Shown: positions 38,178 through 48,515, counted from the first letter of the stretch. The stretch is DNA of 64,000 nt from Neobacillus ginsengisoli (GCF_030813055.1 NZ_JAUSTW010000004.1:62001-126000); one strand, 5' to 3'. The notes: generated from the sequence alone by a model not told the origin. A program made the numbers and translations.

Positions 38178-38459
38178 TTACAAAGGAAAATAAATTTCTA
38201 ATCGGCTGGTGTTGTTTCGCAATATGTAGAAGTTTTGAAAATCAGTATTTACGCACTTTTCTGGATAGTCTTTTAAATTAATCGTAAAATCTCCACCGTT
38301 TTTCCCCAAAAAAGAAAGACAGTCAGCAGTTATTTGGATGGATTCAAAATGAAAACCATCCCTTTGAACTAACATGTCTTCATCCAGATAGTAGTTTAAA
38401 ATCACTTGAAGGTGTTGATATTTCGTAAAAATAGTTAAATTCTCTATTTTCTTTTCCAT
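38178..38459 (-). CDS. Hypothetical protein, 93 aa
   Basis: The ATG at 38459 (MEKKIENLTIFTKYQ) lies inside the end of the upstream gene, overlapping it by 16 bp. The product is rich in aromatic and charged residues (HLQVILNYYLDEDMLV, FQNFYILRNNTSRLEIYF) with no membrane segment. The ribosome binding site is weak, so translation is probably coupled to the previous gene. No family recognised. Confidence 0.6.
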   Translation of the reverse strand: MEKKIENLTIFTKYQHLQVILNYYLDEDMLVQRDGFHFESIQITADCLSFLGKNGGDFTINLKDYPEKCVNTDFQNFYILRNNTSRLEIYFPL

Positions 38460-38704
38460 ACTCTTAACACATAGCCTCCGCATCCGCATTGGTCAATAAA
38501 TTTCACATCAATTTCGTTTCCGAAAATGAATACTAATTCTTTGGTTAAATAATGATCAGGATTCCCAAAATTTTCGGGCGTGACAACATTGACATAAAAT
38601 CCTTTTGTTGTTTGTTTTACGGCATTAATTGCATCCTTTATGACTAATTCGACATCATTTTCATATTCCTCATGTTCAAGTGCTATAGACCAATTCTTTT
38701 CCAT
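38444..38704 (-). CDS. Hypothetical protein with CGCGG C-terminus, 86 aa
   Basis: The ATG at 38704 lies 6 nt after GAGGTG. The protein has an N-terminal helix (EYENDVELVIKDAINAVK), then beta-rich sequence with ENFGNPDHYLTKELVFIFG and an ending IDQCGCGGYVLRVWKRK. Two Cys in CGCGG near the terminus could bind metal or be redox-active. It forms an overlapping pair with the next gene. No family recognised. Confidence 0.65.
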   Translation of the reverse strand: MEKNWSIALEHEEYENDVELVIKDAINAVKQTTKGFYVNVVTPENFGNPDHYLTKELVFIFGNEIDVKFIDQCGCGGYVLRVWKRK

Positions 38705-38888
38705 AACCATCACCTCTTCCCGCTCTATTTTAATATGAATACAGCTTGCAAGAGGTGATATACATCACATTAGTTACTAGAGGGGGTGCCGCCCACTCTC
38801 CGCATTTTCTTGTTTCCCACCAGGGATCCAAAAAAATAAGCCAGCTTAAAATGCTGACTTTTACCATAATTTCGGTTCTATCAATATA

Positions 38889-39839
38889 TCACTTTATCAA
38901 ATTATTCAGAAAATCTAATCTCTGCTTTGCATTCTCCTTAATGATGATATCTACACCGGTATTTACGAATTTTTCAACATTTTCTCCCTTAGTTACTTTT
39001 AATGCATTTTCAACGCTTAAATAGCCCATATCATAAGGGTTTTGTGCTACTGTACCGGATAGTGTGCCATCCTCGATTAACTTCAGTATATCGGGAATTC
39101 CGTCTGCACCGATGACAGGAATCGTAAGACCTTGTTCCTTCAATACCTCTGCTACTTGTAAAGCGACAATGTCATGTGTGGTTATGACTCCTTTAATATC
39201 AGGATGATCACTCAAAATCTTTTTCATTTCTTTATTTGCCGTCTTACCATCATCCGGTATCCCTACTTTTTCTGCCGCTACGATGATCCCTGCATCCTTT
39301 AAGGCCATTTTAGCTCCATTTACACGTTCTTTAAAAACTGAGATGGATAAATCTCCACCGATAATAGCCACTTTATCTCCAGGTTGAAGCTGCGTGCCTA
39401 AAAGTGAGCCTGCCCTTTTGCCCAGCTCTACATTATCGGTCCCAATATAAGATGTTTTATTTTTCCAAGGCTCATCTTGATCGACTAACAATACTGGAAT
39501 TTTTTTGTTTACTGTATACTTATCCAAGATCGGGATAACAGATGAATCAACGGGTGCGGTAATTAATACCTTCGGGTTTTCTTTATAGGTCTTCTCTAAT
39601 AATCTACCTTGTTCTTTAGCAGATCCATCACTTGGTCCGATCACTTTCCCATCGATCCCAAAGTCTTTGAACGCTTTTTCAGCACCTGCTTTCACTATTT
39701 GCCAATATTGTGAGTTTAAACCTTTTAGAACAAGAACCACTTTTGGCTTATCATCTACTAATGATTTAGAAATAAAACCGAAAACTATGACAGAAATAAT
39801 GACTGTTACGAGTAAAACCAATTTTCCTTTTTTTACCAC
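38889..39839 (-). CDS. Membrane-anchored sugar-binding protein (periplasmic binding protein-like)
   Basis: A 316-aa type I binding protein (PF13407, ribose-binding type). Residues 7-25 (LVLLVTVIISVIVFGFISK) form a signal anchor without a lipobox Cys. The fold shows VVLVLKGLNSQYWQIVKAGA, KVLITAPVDSSVIP, PVLLVDQDEP, VAIIGGDLSISVFKERVNG and GVITTHDIVALQVAEVLKE. No ABC permease or ATPase is near. It ends the kinase operon 36 bp after the receiver-kinase gene, so I infer a ligand-sensing role for the signalling proteins. A GTG start follows GGGGAGG. Confidence 0.8.
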   Translation of the reverse strand: MVKKGKLVLLVTVIISVIVFGFISKSLVDDKPKVVLVLKGLNSQYWQIVKAGAEKAFKDFGIDGKVIGPSDGSAKEQGRLLEKTYKENPKVLITAPVDSSVIPILDKYTVNKKIPVLLVDQDEPWKNKTSYIGTDNVELGKRAGSLLGTQLQPGDKVAIIGGDLSISVFKERVNGAKMALKDAGIIVAAEKVGIPDDGKTANKEMKKILSDHPDIKGVITTHDIVALQVAEVLKEQGLTIPVIGADGIPDILKLIEDGTLSGTVAQNPYDMGYLSVENALKVTKGENVEKFVNTGVDIIIKENAKQRLDFLNNLIK

Positions 39840-39875
39840 TGTATCCTCCCCTCTCTCTTCGTTAAGGTTTAAAAA

Positions 39876-41906
39876 CTATGTGGTCGTTAGACAGGGATTT
39901 ATAGAAAAACGAATCGAGAAAATGGTCCCCCCATCCCCCGTTGTTATATCTATTTCAGCGTTGTGCCGTTTTGCTATACTGTAGCAAATGGCTAGGCCTA
40001 ATCCAGTTCCATTCTCCTTCGTCGTAAAGAAAGGTGTTCCTAATTTTTCTAATACTTCAGGGCAAATACCTTGACCTTGATCTTTTATTTCCAAAATGAC
40101 TTCCTTGCCTTCTGTATATGTTTTTATCGTAAGTTTGCCATTAGGCGACATGGCGTCAAGTCCATTTAGGGTAATATTTAAAATAAGCTGACGAATTTCT
40201 TTCTCATCCAGCAATATATCAGGACACGTATTTAAAACTAGCTTAACATGTTTACTGGAACGTAAAGCTTCCGCTTGAATCAGTGGAGATAATGCTTCAA
40301 GGATCGTATTTAAGTTTTGTTTTTTCTTCAAGCTGATCTTATTTTTGGCTAAATTAAGAAATTCTGTAATGATCGAGTTCGCCCTATTTAATTCTTCTAA
40401 CATTAAATCAATGATATCCAGTGATAAATTATCTCTGTTTTTCCTCGATAATTGTAAAAACCCTTGAACTGTCGTCATTGGGTTTCTAATTTCATGGGCA
40501 ATTCCTGCTGCCATCTCACCAATTAAATTCAAACGATCTAACCGAGACATCTCCTTCTCTAAGTGGACCCTTTCCGTAACATCGGTTAACACAATAAGCG
40601 TACATGGTTCAGGATAGATATCAATCAATTCAGTCGATAATAAACCATCGCGAATATCCCCGTTTTTCGTCTTATAGTTAATTTTCCTATTACGAATCGT
40701 TCGATCAAGATTAATCTGTTTCCCCGTTGATTCATCCATAAAACTAATTTTTTGGTAATCCACTTCATCAATGTTATAACCGGTATAATTTATCCAACTG
40801 GTATTTACATCAATAAATGCTAGATCCTTTCGCGAAAAAATCGCCATTAAACAGGGACTAGATTCAAAGATTTTTCGAAATCGTTCTTGGGAACGGTACA
40901 GATGATCGGCTATTCTTTTTCGCTCCTCTATTTCTTGTTGAAGTTTCTCGTTTGCCGTTATAAGGTCTAGCGTTCGTTTTTCTACGATATGTTCCATATT
41001 AATGAATTGCAGTTTTTTAACTTCCTCTATCTGCTTTCTTTCCGTGATATCACGTATCGTACAAACAAACATTTGTTGATCCTCGACTGTAGCTTCGCCA
41101 ATTAGGATGTCCGCATGAAAGTGACTCTCATCCTTCCTTAATGCAACCGATTCGATCACCTTACCTACAGCTTGTTTAAGGGAAGCTAAGAAAGAAAAAG
41201 ACGAGTCCCGTACATCGTCTCCCTTCCATTGTAGAAAAAGCTTCACAACATGTTTTCCGATCAATTCCTCAGCTTTGTAGCCAAACATGCTTTTTATTGC
41301 CGGATTCACCGATAAAATGGAACCTTGATCGTCAAACGTAAGAATCGTGTCGACGATTGTTTCACCAATGACTTTAGATAATGCCTCTGTCCGCCGTAAA
41401 TTTAATGTAGTTATATCCAATTTTTTGTTTACTTCATTAAGTTCAAGTTTCCGTTCCCGATCAGTATTAATAATAGTCTCTCGATGATTTTGGTGAATTT
41501 TTACAAATTGTTCAATTTTCTGTTTCAAGGTTTCCGGTTGAAAAGGTTTAAAAATATAATCAATCGCCCCTGATGAATACCCTTTTTGAACATGTTCTAT
41601 TTCTTGATTAATCGCTGTAATAAAAATAATCGGAATATGTCTTGTTTTTTCTCTAGCTTTAATGAGCTTCGCGGTCTCAAATCCATTTAGACCAGGCATC
41701 TGTACGTCCAGCAAAATAACAGCAAAATCTTGTTTTAACATACATTTTAGCGCTTCTTTTCCTGAGTTTGCACTAACCAATTGATAATTCGGAGAAGCAA
41801 GTACAGCTTCCAATGCTAATAGATTTTCCGGATGATCATCCACCATTAAAATATTAACCTTTTTAAAAGGGGGACTATTTAACTTTTCGATAGAGTTTTT
41901 CTGATG
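39876..41906 (-). CDS. Response regulator-PAS-PAS sensor histidine kinase hybrid
   Basis: A 676-aa cytoplasmic protein. Order: receiver domain (about 17-130: ILMVDDHPENL, phospho-Asp in VILLDVQMPGLNG), coiled coil, PAS with PAC (FVCTIRDITERKQIEE), second PAS (FRKIFESSPCLMAIF), HisKA with phospho-His (MAAGIAHEIRNPMTTVQGF), and HATPase (LNITLNGLDAMSPNG, GTGLGLAICYSIAK). An N-terminal receiver lets it take phosphate from the upstream hybrid kinase and then act as a kinase. I chose the ATG at 41906 after ACGGAG; an ATG at 41933 is possible. It overlaps cheR by 32 bp. Confidence 0.85.
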   Translation of the reverse strand, partial: HQKNSIEKLNSPPFKKVNILMVDDHPENLLALEAVLASPNYQLVSANSGKEALKCMLKQDFAVILLDVQMPGLNGFETAKLIKAREKTRHIPIIFITAINQEIEHVQKGYSSGAIDYIFKPFQPETLKQKIEQFVKIHQNHRETIINTDRERKLELNEVNKKLDITTLNLRRTEALSKVIGETIVDTILTFDDQGSILSVNPAIKSMFGYKAEELIGKHVVKLFLQWKGDDVRDSSFSFLASLKQAVGKVIESVALRKDESHFHADILIGEATVEDQQMFVCTIRDITERKQIEEVKKLQFINMEHIVEKRTLDLITANEKLQQEIEERKRIADHLYRSQERFRKIFESSPCLMAIFSRKDLAFIDVNTSWINYTGYNIDEVDYQKISFMDESTGKQINLDRTIRNRKINYKTKNGDIRDGLLSTELIDIYPEPCTLIVLTDVTERVHLEKEMSRLDRLNLIGEMAAGIAHEIRNPMTTVQGFLQLSRKNRDNLSLDIIDLMLEELNRANSIITEFLNLAKNKISLKKKQNLNTILEALSPLIQAEALRSSKHVKLVLNTCPDILLDEKEIRQLILNITLNGLDAMSPNGKLTIKTYTEGKEVILEIKDQGQGICPEVLEKLGTPFFTTKENGTGLGLAICYSIAKRHNAEIDITTGDGGTIFSIRFSINPCLTTT

Positions 41907-42705
41907 CATCAAATTCTCCGTAACAGTTTTCATAGCTAGTAAATTTTATCCCCTCTCTTTTACCCAGCCCAAGAAAACCTGATAGGCATAGGCTATTATA
42001 TAATAATTTATGGACATGATTTTGAAGAACTTTATTAAAATAGATTAAAACATTTCGGCATATAATAATATCAAACTCGTTAAATGATTGATCTGTTACT
42101 AAATTATGCTGTGCAAACACAACATTTTTTCTTAGGAAGGGATGAAAAAAAACCTTATCATCTACCGCCTTATAATATTCTGAAAAGGCTCTTTTCCCGC
42201 CAGCCTCAAAATAATTTTTGGTGTAGATTTGCATCACATCTAACGGAAAGGTACCTTGCTTCGCCTTATCGATAATACATTTATTTATATCAGTTGCAAA
42301 AATTCTCGTTTTTTCGTAAATCCCTTCTTCATGGAGGAGAATAGCCATGGAATAAACCTCTTCACCGGAAGAACAGCCAACATGCCAAATTCGAATTTCA
42401 GGATAATCCTTGACTAAAGGGATGATCTTTGTTCGGAATGACTTAAAGAATGTTGGGTCCCGGAACATCTCCGTAACATTTATCGAAAAATCAGAAAGCA
42501 CCCCTCTCATGACTGCCGGATCCCGAAGTACCTTTTCCTGTAGAGCCGAGATACTGGTAACATTCTCCTTACGAACACGATAGCTTATTCTCCTTTGGAT
42601 GAAAGGGAAGGCATAGTTACGAAAATCATATCCATAATAACGAAAAACCGCTTCAAGAAGTAAATCGATTTCAATTCTTTCGATCTCTTCTGATTGTAAA
42701 ATCAT
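41875..42705 (-). CDS. CheR-type protein methyltransferase (RsbM-like)
   Basis: A 276-aa SAM-dependent glutamate O-methyltransferase. N-terminal helical domain (YYGYDFRNYAFPFIQRRI), then the SAM site IRIWHVGCSSGEEVYSMAIL, FATDINKCIIDKAKQG, and FDIIICRNVLIYFN. No chemoreceptor is near. In B. cereus, RsbM of this family methylates the hybrid kinase RsbK and damps the general stress response. The gene lies between a hybrid kinase and a receiver-kinase, as in that locus, so the target is probably the kinase. A start codon with a weak ribosome binding site suggests coupling to the upstream gene. Confidence 0.88.
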   Translation of the reverse strand: MILQSEEIERIEIDLLLEAVFRYYGYDFRNYAFPFIQRRISYRVRKENVTSISALQEKVLRDPAVMRGVLSDFSINVTEMFRDPTFFKSFRTKIIPLVKDYPEIRIWHVGCSSGEEVYSMAILLHEEGIYEKTRIFATDINKCIIDKAKQGTFPLDVMQIYTKNYFEAGGKRAFSEYYKAVDDKVFFHPFLRKNVVFAQHNLVTDQSFNEFDIIICRNVLIYFNKVLQNHVHKLLYNSLCLSGFLGLGKREGIKFTSYENCYGEFDASEKLYRKVK

Positions 42706-42738
42706 CTGCTTTGTTGTCCATTTTTCCTGTGTAATTTT

Positions 42739-45477
42739 CTAGCCCTCCTTACGATACAGCCATACCTGCATTAAAGAAAATAACTGATCTAAGTTAATCG
42801 GCTTACTAATATAATCTGTTGCTCCGGCATCTAAACATTCTTCTCTACTGCGTTTCATCGCTTTTGCAGTAAGGGCAATGATTGGTAATGTTTTAAATTC
42901 CGGTAGTTGACGAATATACCGCATTGCCTCAAACCCATCCATCTCAGGCATCATAATGTCCATTAATATCAGATCTGTATCCGGGTTGTCCTGTAATACC
43001 TCTATCCCCTCACGGCCATTTTCTGCGACAATGATATCCATTTCATACTTCTCAAGCGCAATCGTTAAGGCATAAACATTTCGGATATCATCATCTACGA
43101 TGAGAATTTTCTTGTTTTTTAACAAATTTTTCCCATGGTGTTTGATTCGATCTTCTTCATCATTTTCGGGAATATCCTCATAAAGGCTTATGGCGACTTC
43201 TTCTATGGCGGAATTTTCCACTAGTTTGTTCCTCATTTGATAGTAAGGCAAAAATAAAGTAAAGGTGCTTCCTTTTCCTTTTATACTTAATACCTCTATA
43301 AAGCCTCCTAATAACTGGGCGATTTCCCGGCTGATGGAAAGTCCTAATCCAGTGCCTCCGTATTGACGGCTTGTCGTTCCATCTGCTTGTTTAAAAGCAT
43401 CGAATATTGTTTCCTGTTTGTCTTTATCTATGCCGATTCCCGTATCAATTACAGAGAATGTCAGCATCGGTTTCACTTGAGATTCTCTCTCGGAAAGATT
43501 CCCGCTGACGTCTTTTATTACCTTCCGAACAACTAATGACACACTGCCACTCTCGGTAAACTTAAAAGCATTTGAGAGTAGATTTTTTAAAATTTGCTGT
43601 AACCGTTGTTCATCCGTATAGAAAGCCTCTGATAAATTTGCGTCCATTTCAACCGTAAACTGCACATTTTTCTGACTCGCAATCGGAGTAAATTGACGAT
43701 CGATAAAATCTCGTACATCATTGAACGAAACCTCTTTAGGGATAATATCTAATTTACCTGACTCTACTTTCGCTAAATCTAAAACATCGTTTATTAAATG
43801 GAGTAAATCATGACCGGATGAGTAGATCGTCCGAATATATTCCTCCTGTTTCGCCGTAAGATTTCCATCCCCATTTTCAGAGAGGATTTGCGCTAAAATT
43901 AGTAAACTATTAAGCGGTGTTCTTAACTCGTGGGACATATTGGCTAGAAACTCAGATTTATATTGTGAGCTAAGTGCCAGTTGTTGAGCTTTCTCCTCAA
44001 GCGCCTCCTTAACCTTTTCTATTTCATTGTTCTTTTGTTCAGAGGCTTCATATTGCTCCTCAAGTTTTTCATTCGTCGTTCTTAGCTCCTCTTGTTGAAC
44101 CTGCAGTTCTTCAGACTGAGCTTGGAGTTCTTCTGTCAATGCTTGTGATTCTTGTAATAATCTTTCTACCTTCATATGACTTACAATACTATTAATCTTG
44201 ATCCCAATATTATTATTTACTGCTTCAAGAAGCTTGACCTGCAAGGGACTATATGTCTCAAATGAAGCAATTTCAATGACAGCAAGGACTTCATCTTCAA
44301 ATTGTACAGGTAAAATCATTATATTTTTCGGTGAACCCTCACCCATGCCTGAACCTATTTTAACGTAATGATCCGGGACATCGTTTAGTATGATTGAACG
44401 CTTTTCAAGTGCACATTGTCCGATAAGACCCTCACCAAAACGAAAACGCATATAATCTTTAGAATCATCTAAAGAGGCATAGGCAGAAATCCTCTTTAAA
44501 TACTGTTGCCCCTCTTCTACATCCTTAACATAGAAAACTCCAAAACTTGCACCTACCATCGGTACAAGCTTCGTAATTAGCAATTCTGCTAACATAGAAA
44601 CATTTTCTACTACAGGGTAAATCGTAGCAATTTCGGTAATTTTTAAATTTAGCCAGCTTTGCTCTTCTGTTTCTTCCTTTAATTGCTTTTCTACCTTACT
44701 ATGTTTCTCAAGCGCATGTGCCATTTTATTAAAAGCAACAGCGATTTCACCCAGTTCTCCCTTAGCGGAAATCTCAATTCGCGGCAATGATTCAAAATCA
44801 CTTTTCGAAGCACTTCTCATTACAGCCGTCACTTTGTTAAGGTTATTTGTCATACTTCGAATAATCCATACCGTGAAAGCAATTCCAATACATAAGGCTA
44901 TGGCAAGATAAATGTAAATACTCGTGACTGCCCAATTATATGTATCTTTAGATCTTAAAAGTTCATTTTTCATCTCTTGTTTTTGCAAACCATAGAGAAG
45001 ATCGGCCATTTGCATCATTCTTTGCCTAATAAGTTCTGAATCTGTCCAAAAAGATGCAGGAATTTCCATTTCATTATTTAGTTTTTTGGAAGTCAATACC
45101 TGCTGACCCATATTTTGATAGGATTCCTGCAATGTTTTAAACTTTGCCATTAGGTCTTGAGATTGCTCTTCCGTGTCCGTTTTTTCAAGTGATTCAATCG
45201 CAGCTTGCATCTTTGTTTGGGAATCTTCCCAAGCATTTGATGCCATTAAATCGATTGTATTTCCACGACTCGTTAGCATTGAGCTTAACTCAAGACCGAT
45301 TCTGGAAGTCTCATATTTAATATCGGAAGCCATTTCAATTCTCTGATTTAGATCATTAACAACAACGTTCATATTTACTTGTGACTGTTCGAGCATATTC
45401 ATTAAAATGACTGCAATAATAAAAAATAGCACCAATAATGACCCTATGCTCGTATAGAGCTTTGTTTTAAATTTCAT
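42739..45477 (-). CDS. Membrane hybrid sensor histidine kinase (RsbK-like)
   Basis: A 912-aa protein. TM1 about 9-28, an extracytoplasmic helical sensor (CHASE3-like) to about 180, TM2 about 183-205, HAMP (LNKVTAVMRSASKSDFESLP), a GAF domain about 285-440, a Gln/Glu-rich coiled coil, HisKA (FLANMSHELRTPLNSLLILA), HATPase (LLSNAFKFTESG, GTGLGLSISREIAQLLGG) and a C-terminal receiver with phospho-Asp in LILMDIMMPEMDGFEAM. The order matches what I recall of RsbK of B. cereus. Glu/Gln sites in the coiled coil could be methylated by the adjacent CheR-type enzyme. AGGGGGG precedes the ATG. Confidence 0.88.
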   Translation of the reverse strand: MKFKTKLYTSIGSLLVLFFIIAVILMNMLEQSQVNMNVVVNDLNQRIEMASDIKYETSRIGLELSSMLTSRGNTIDLMASNAWEDSQTKMQAAIESLEKTDTEEQSQDLMAKFKTLQESYQNMGQQVLTSKKLNNEMEIPASFWTDSELIRQRMMQMADLLYGLQKQEMKNELLRSKDTYNWAVTSIYIYLAIALCIGIAFTVWIIRSMTNNLNKVTAVMRSASKSDFESLPRIEISAKGELGEIAVAFNKMAHALEKHSKVEKQLKEETEEQSWLNLKITEIATIYPVVENVSMLAELLITKLVPMVGASFGVFYVKDVEEGQQYLKRISAYASLDDSKDYMRFRFGEGLIGQCALEKRSIILNDVPDHYVKIGSGMGEGSPKNIMILPVQFEDEVLAVIEIASFETYSPLQVKLLEAVNNNIGIKINSIVSHMKVERLLQESQALTEELQAQSEELQVQQEELRTTNEKLEEQYEASEQKNNEIEKVKEALEEKAQQLALSSQYKSEFLANMSHELRTPLNSLLILAQILSENGDGNLTAKQEEYIRTIYSSGHDLLHLINDVLDLAKVESGKLDIIPKEVSFNDVRDFIDRQFTPIASQKNVQFTVEMDANLSEAFYTDEQRLQQILKNLLSNAFKFTESGSVSLVVRKVIKDVSGNLSERESQVKPMLTFSVIDTGIGIDKDKQETIFDAFKQADGTTSRQYGGTGLGLSISREIAQLLGGFIEVLSIKGKGSTFTLFLPYYQMRNKLVENSAIEEVAISLYEDIPENDEEDRIKHHGKNLLKNKKILIVDDDIRNVYALTIALEKYEMDIIVAENGREGIEVLQDNPDTDLILMDIMMPEMDGFEAMRYIRQLPEFKTLPIIALTAKAMKRSREECLDAGATDYISKPINLDQLFSLMQVWLYRKEG

Positions 45478-45995
45478 ATGCCCCCCTATTTCCTTTCCGT
45501 TTTTACAGGTTACTATATTAAAGTTGAATTTGAATTATCATAAAATATCGAATATTCAAACATTTAATCTTTTGTTTTTGTCGGGTAATCTTACCTATAT
45601 TTTATTTCTTATCATACTTTAAGAACATAATTATCGTCTACAAAATATTTTTTTAAAGGAGGAAAGTGCCTGGAAGAGTATGTTTCACATTCAACCACAT
45701 GATGATTAGTTGATTCTATCTAGGTGTCATGTAAAAACTCTTCCATTTCTAAAAGTATTGAGTCATTAACTTAAATGAAAATGCTTCACTCGGACAAATT
45801 ATTTTATTATTCTAATATAACAACATAATAAGATCACCTACAAAAGTAATCATTTAAATTATATATAGAATACAGATAAATTTTTTTAAGATAATTCTCT
45901 GGTAAAATATTCAGCAACTAGTAAAAGGAACCCACATTTTATTACAGGTCCCTTACAATCTTCTTATTCGGTTAATTAATTATTTTTAACAACTA
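45478..45995. other. 518-bp intergenic region upstream of the kinase operon
   Basis: AT-rich. It should hold the promoter of the kinase operon and the 3' end of the threonine aldolase transcript. An AGGAGG near 45660 leads only to a 15-codon frame. A partial inverted repeat (AAAGGAACCC / AGGTCCCTT, about 45924-45955) may be the aldolase terminator. Confidence 0.4.
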
Positions 45996-47021
45996 TTACA
46001 GGAGTTTTTTCAGATCCTCAACAAAAGCGGCTACCTCTTCCTCTTTTGTTGCCCAAGAGGTTACGAGACGAATGGCAGAGTAATCTGAATCGACCTTTTC
46101 CCAAATATGAAAAGCATACTTACTTTGCAGTTCGTTAATGACCCCATTAGGTAAAATCGGAAAGATTTGATTTGAGGGCGACTTGGTCAAAAACGTGATA
46201 TTGGCTTCACATATTTCAAATCTAAGCATGTCTGCCATCTTATTCGCATGCATGGCTAAATCAAAGAACAGATTGTCCCGGAAAAGTTCAAGAAACTGGA
46301 TGCCCATAAGTCTCCCTTTTGCTAGCAGTGCGCCTCTTTGCTTTAAATGGTAGCGAAAATCCTCCTTAAGAGAATCACGGCAAATGACCAAAGCCTCGCC
46401 TAAGAGTGCCCCATTTTTCGTTCCGCCAATATAAAAAGCATCTACAAGTGCAGGAAGATCACTCAACTGAAGGTCATTTTCAGCTGAACACAGAGCTGAC
46501 CCCAATCTAGCCCCATCCATAAATAAAATTAGATTGTTCCTTTCGCAGAACTCTCTTAATTGCACCAGTTCGTTCTTTTGATAAATGGAACCTATTTCTG
46601 TTGAATTCGATATGTAAACAAGCTTAGGTTTAACCATGTGCTCATCAGGATGACCGTTGAGTACTGCCTTTAAGTGGGAAGGTGTAAGTTTCCCATTTTC
46701 AGCCTCAATCGATATGATTTTATGTCCTGTAGCTTCGATGGCACCTGTTTCATGCCCAAGAATATGTCCTGTGCTGGCTGCCATTGCAGCTTCATGCGGT
46801 CTTAAGAAAGCTCCAAGGGCGGTCAGATTTGTTTGAGTCCCCCCTGATAACAGGTGAATATCAACGTCTGTCCGCCCCATTCGTTCTTTTAACAGTTCAA
46901 CCGCTTTTCGGGTATAGCGATCCTCCCCATATCCCTCCTCCTGCTCAAAGTTGGATTCTACTAAGGCATTCAATATTCTGGGATGTGCCCCTTCACTATA
47001 GTCGTTCTTAAAGCTGTACAT
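45996..47021 (-). CDS. Low-specificity threonine aldolase family protein
   Basis: A 341-aa PLP enzyme, fold type I, that cleaves threonine/allo-threonine or related beta-hydroxy amino acids to glycine and an aldehyde. Motifs: FKNDYSEGAHPRIL, YGEDRYTRKAVELL, GTQTNLTALGAFL, VYISNSTEIGSIY, FMDGARLGSAL, and the PLP Lys in FYIGGTKNGALLGEALV. Monocistronic. It could supply glycine for one-carbon metabolism. Confidence 0.88.
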   Translation of the reverse strand: MYSFKNDYSEGAHPRILNALVESNFEQEEGYGEDRYTRKAVELLKERMGRTDVDIHLLSGGTQTNLTALGAFLRPHEAAMAASTGHILGHETGAIEATGHKIISIEAENGKLTPSHLKAVLNGHPDEHMVKPKLVYISNSTEIGSIYQKNELVQLREFCERNNLILFMDGARLGSALCSAENDLQLSDLPALVDAFYIGGTKNGALLGEALVICRDSLKEDFRYHLKQRGALLAKGRLMGIQFLELFRDNLFFDLAMHANKMADMLRFEICEANITFLTKSPSNQIFPILPNGVINELQSKYAFHIWEKVDSDYSAIRLVTSWATKEEEVAAFVEDLKKLL

Positions 47022-47334
47022 TTGATAGCCCCCTGTTTCATTTTTTTACCATTGTATCATCATTTTTATCGAAACGTAGCATTTAATGAATCCAAAAATG
47101 AAATCAAGACAGTCTCAGGGAATAAAAACTTTCTAATTCTTATCGAGTAATTCACTTAAAAATAACCAAAAAGAGGTGATACAAAATCAGTCGATGGTAT
47201 CGACCATTCTGCAATCAACCTCTTACTTTTAATGGAGACTTTTTATTCATTCCTCATGTGCAGAGTGTATGTGGCAACACAAGGGTGCTGGTGGGTTTAT
47301 TACATAGTTACATCATTTCACTGTCCCCGTCCCA

Positions 47335-48297
47335 TCAACATTCTTTTCCAAAGTTATCAAGCAATGCACGCACTTCATCTGTTGATTTCGTGTTCATCAA
47401 TTGATTTCTTAATTCACCAGCTCCACGGAATCCTTTGACATAAATTTTGAAAAAGCGATGAAGCCCTGTGATTGAACGTGGCAGTGCTTCAGCATATTGA
47501 TCTTGAAGATCAAGCTGCAGTCTTAAAAGATCAAGGTATTCTTTACTGCTATGCTCTTTTGGCTCTTTTTCAAAAGCAAAAGGATTTTTAAAAATACCTC
47601 GCCCGATCATAACGCCATCAATACCATATTGTTCAGCAAGCTGCAGCCCAGTTTGACGGTCGGGAATGTCTCCATTGATTGTTAGTAGAGTATTTAGTGC
47701 GATACGGTCACGTAATTTTTTGATTTCCGGAATTAGCTCCCAATGCGCATCTACTTGGCTCATTTCCTTTCTTGTACGTAAATGAATAGAAAGGTTCGCA
47801 ATATCCTGTTTTAAAATATGCGTTAGCCACTCCTCCCACTCATTTACATCCTTATAGCCAAGTCGTGTTTTCACGCTGACAGGCAGTCCGCCCGCTTTTG
47901 CTGCTTGAATAAGTTCTGCCGCAACGTCTGGACGCAGAATAAGGCCACTACCTTTCCCTCTCGATGCCACATTCGGTACAGGGCAGCCCATATTAATATC
48001 GATGCCTTTAAATCCTAGCTCTGCCATGCCAATACTCATTTGACGGAAATATTCGGGATTATCCCCCCAAATATGTGCCACCATTGGCTGTTCATCTTCT
48101 GTAAAAATCAAACGGCCACGCACACTTTTCATGCCCTCTGGATGACAATAGCTATCCGAGTTTGTAAACTCTGTGAAAAATACATCCGGTCGACCGGCTT
48201 CACTTACTACGTGACGAAAAACAACATCTGTCACATCTTCCATTGGTGCAAGTACAAAAAATGGTCGTGGTAAATCACGCCAAAAATTATCTATCAT
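47335..48297 (-). CDS. tRNA-dihydrouridine synthase family protein
   Basis: A 320-aa flavin enzyme that reduces uridine in tRNA. The FMN barrel shows [36 protein letters not shown] with the catalytic Cys (GCPVPN), [20 protein letters not shown] and [13 protein letters not shown], followed by a helical tRNA-binding domain. It resembles YfjN of B. subtilis, distinct from the main DusB. I favour the ATG at 48297 over a GTG seven codons earlier that lacks any ribosome binding site. Confidence 0.88.
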   Translation of the reverse strand: MIDNFWRDLPRPFFVLAPMEDVTDVVFRHVVSEAGRPDVFFTEFTNSDSYCHPEGMKSVRGRLIFTEDEQPMVAHIWGDNPEYFRQMSIGMAELGFKGIDINMGCPVPNVASRGKGSGLILRPDVAAELIQAAKAGGLPVSVKTRLGYKDVNEWEEWLTHILKQDIANLSIHLRTRKEMSQVDAHWELIPEIKKLRDRIALNTLLTINGDIPDRQTGLQLAEQYGIDGVMIGRGIFKNPFAFEKEPKEHSSKEYLDLLRLQLDLQDQYAEALPRSITGLHRFFKIYVKGFRGAGELRNQLMNTKSTDEVRALLDNFGKEC

Positions 48298-48515
48298 TTC
48301 AAACTCAAATCCTCTCACTATGGATACAACTTCAAACTCTCGATCAAAAAATATAAAGCCAAATGTTCCACTTCTTTTACACTTATATCATGCTTAATAA
48401 CTTATTATCAAACACATGTACACTTGGACATTTATAATTTGTGATAAATCTATTGTAAAAATCGGCAATGTTTATTTTAACGAAAATCGGTCCTGAATGG
48501 TATTTTTATAAACAA

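Noticed and set aside
42739..45477. Chemotaxis operon
   Set aside because: A CheR-type gene is present, but there are no CheA, CheW, CheB or methyl-accepting receptor domains nearby, so I favour a stress-type phosphorelay.
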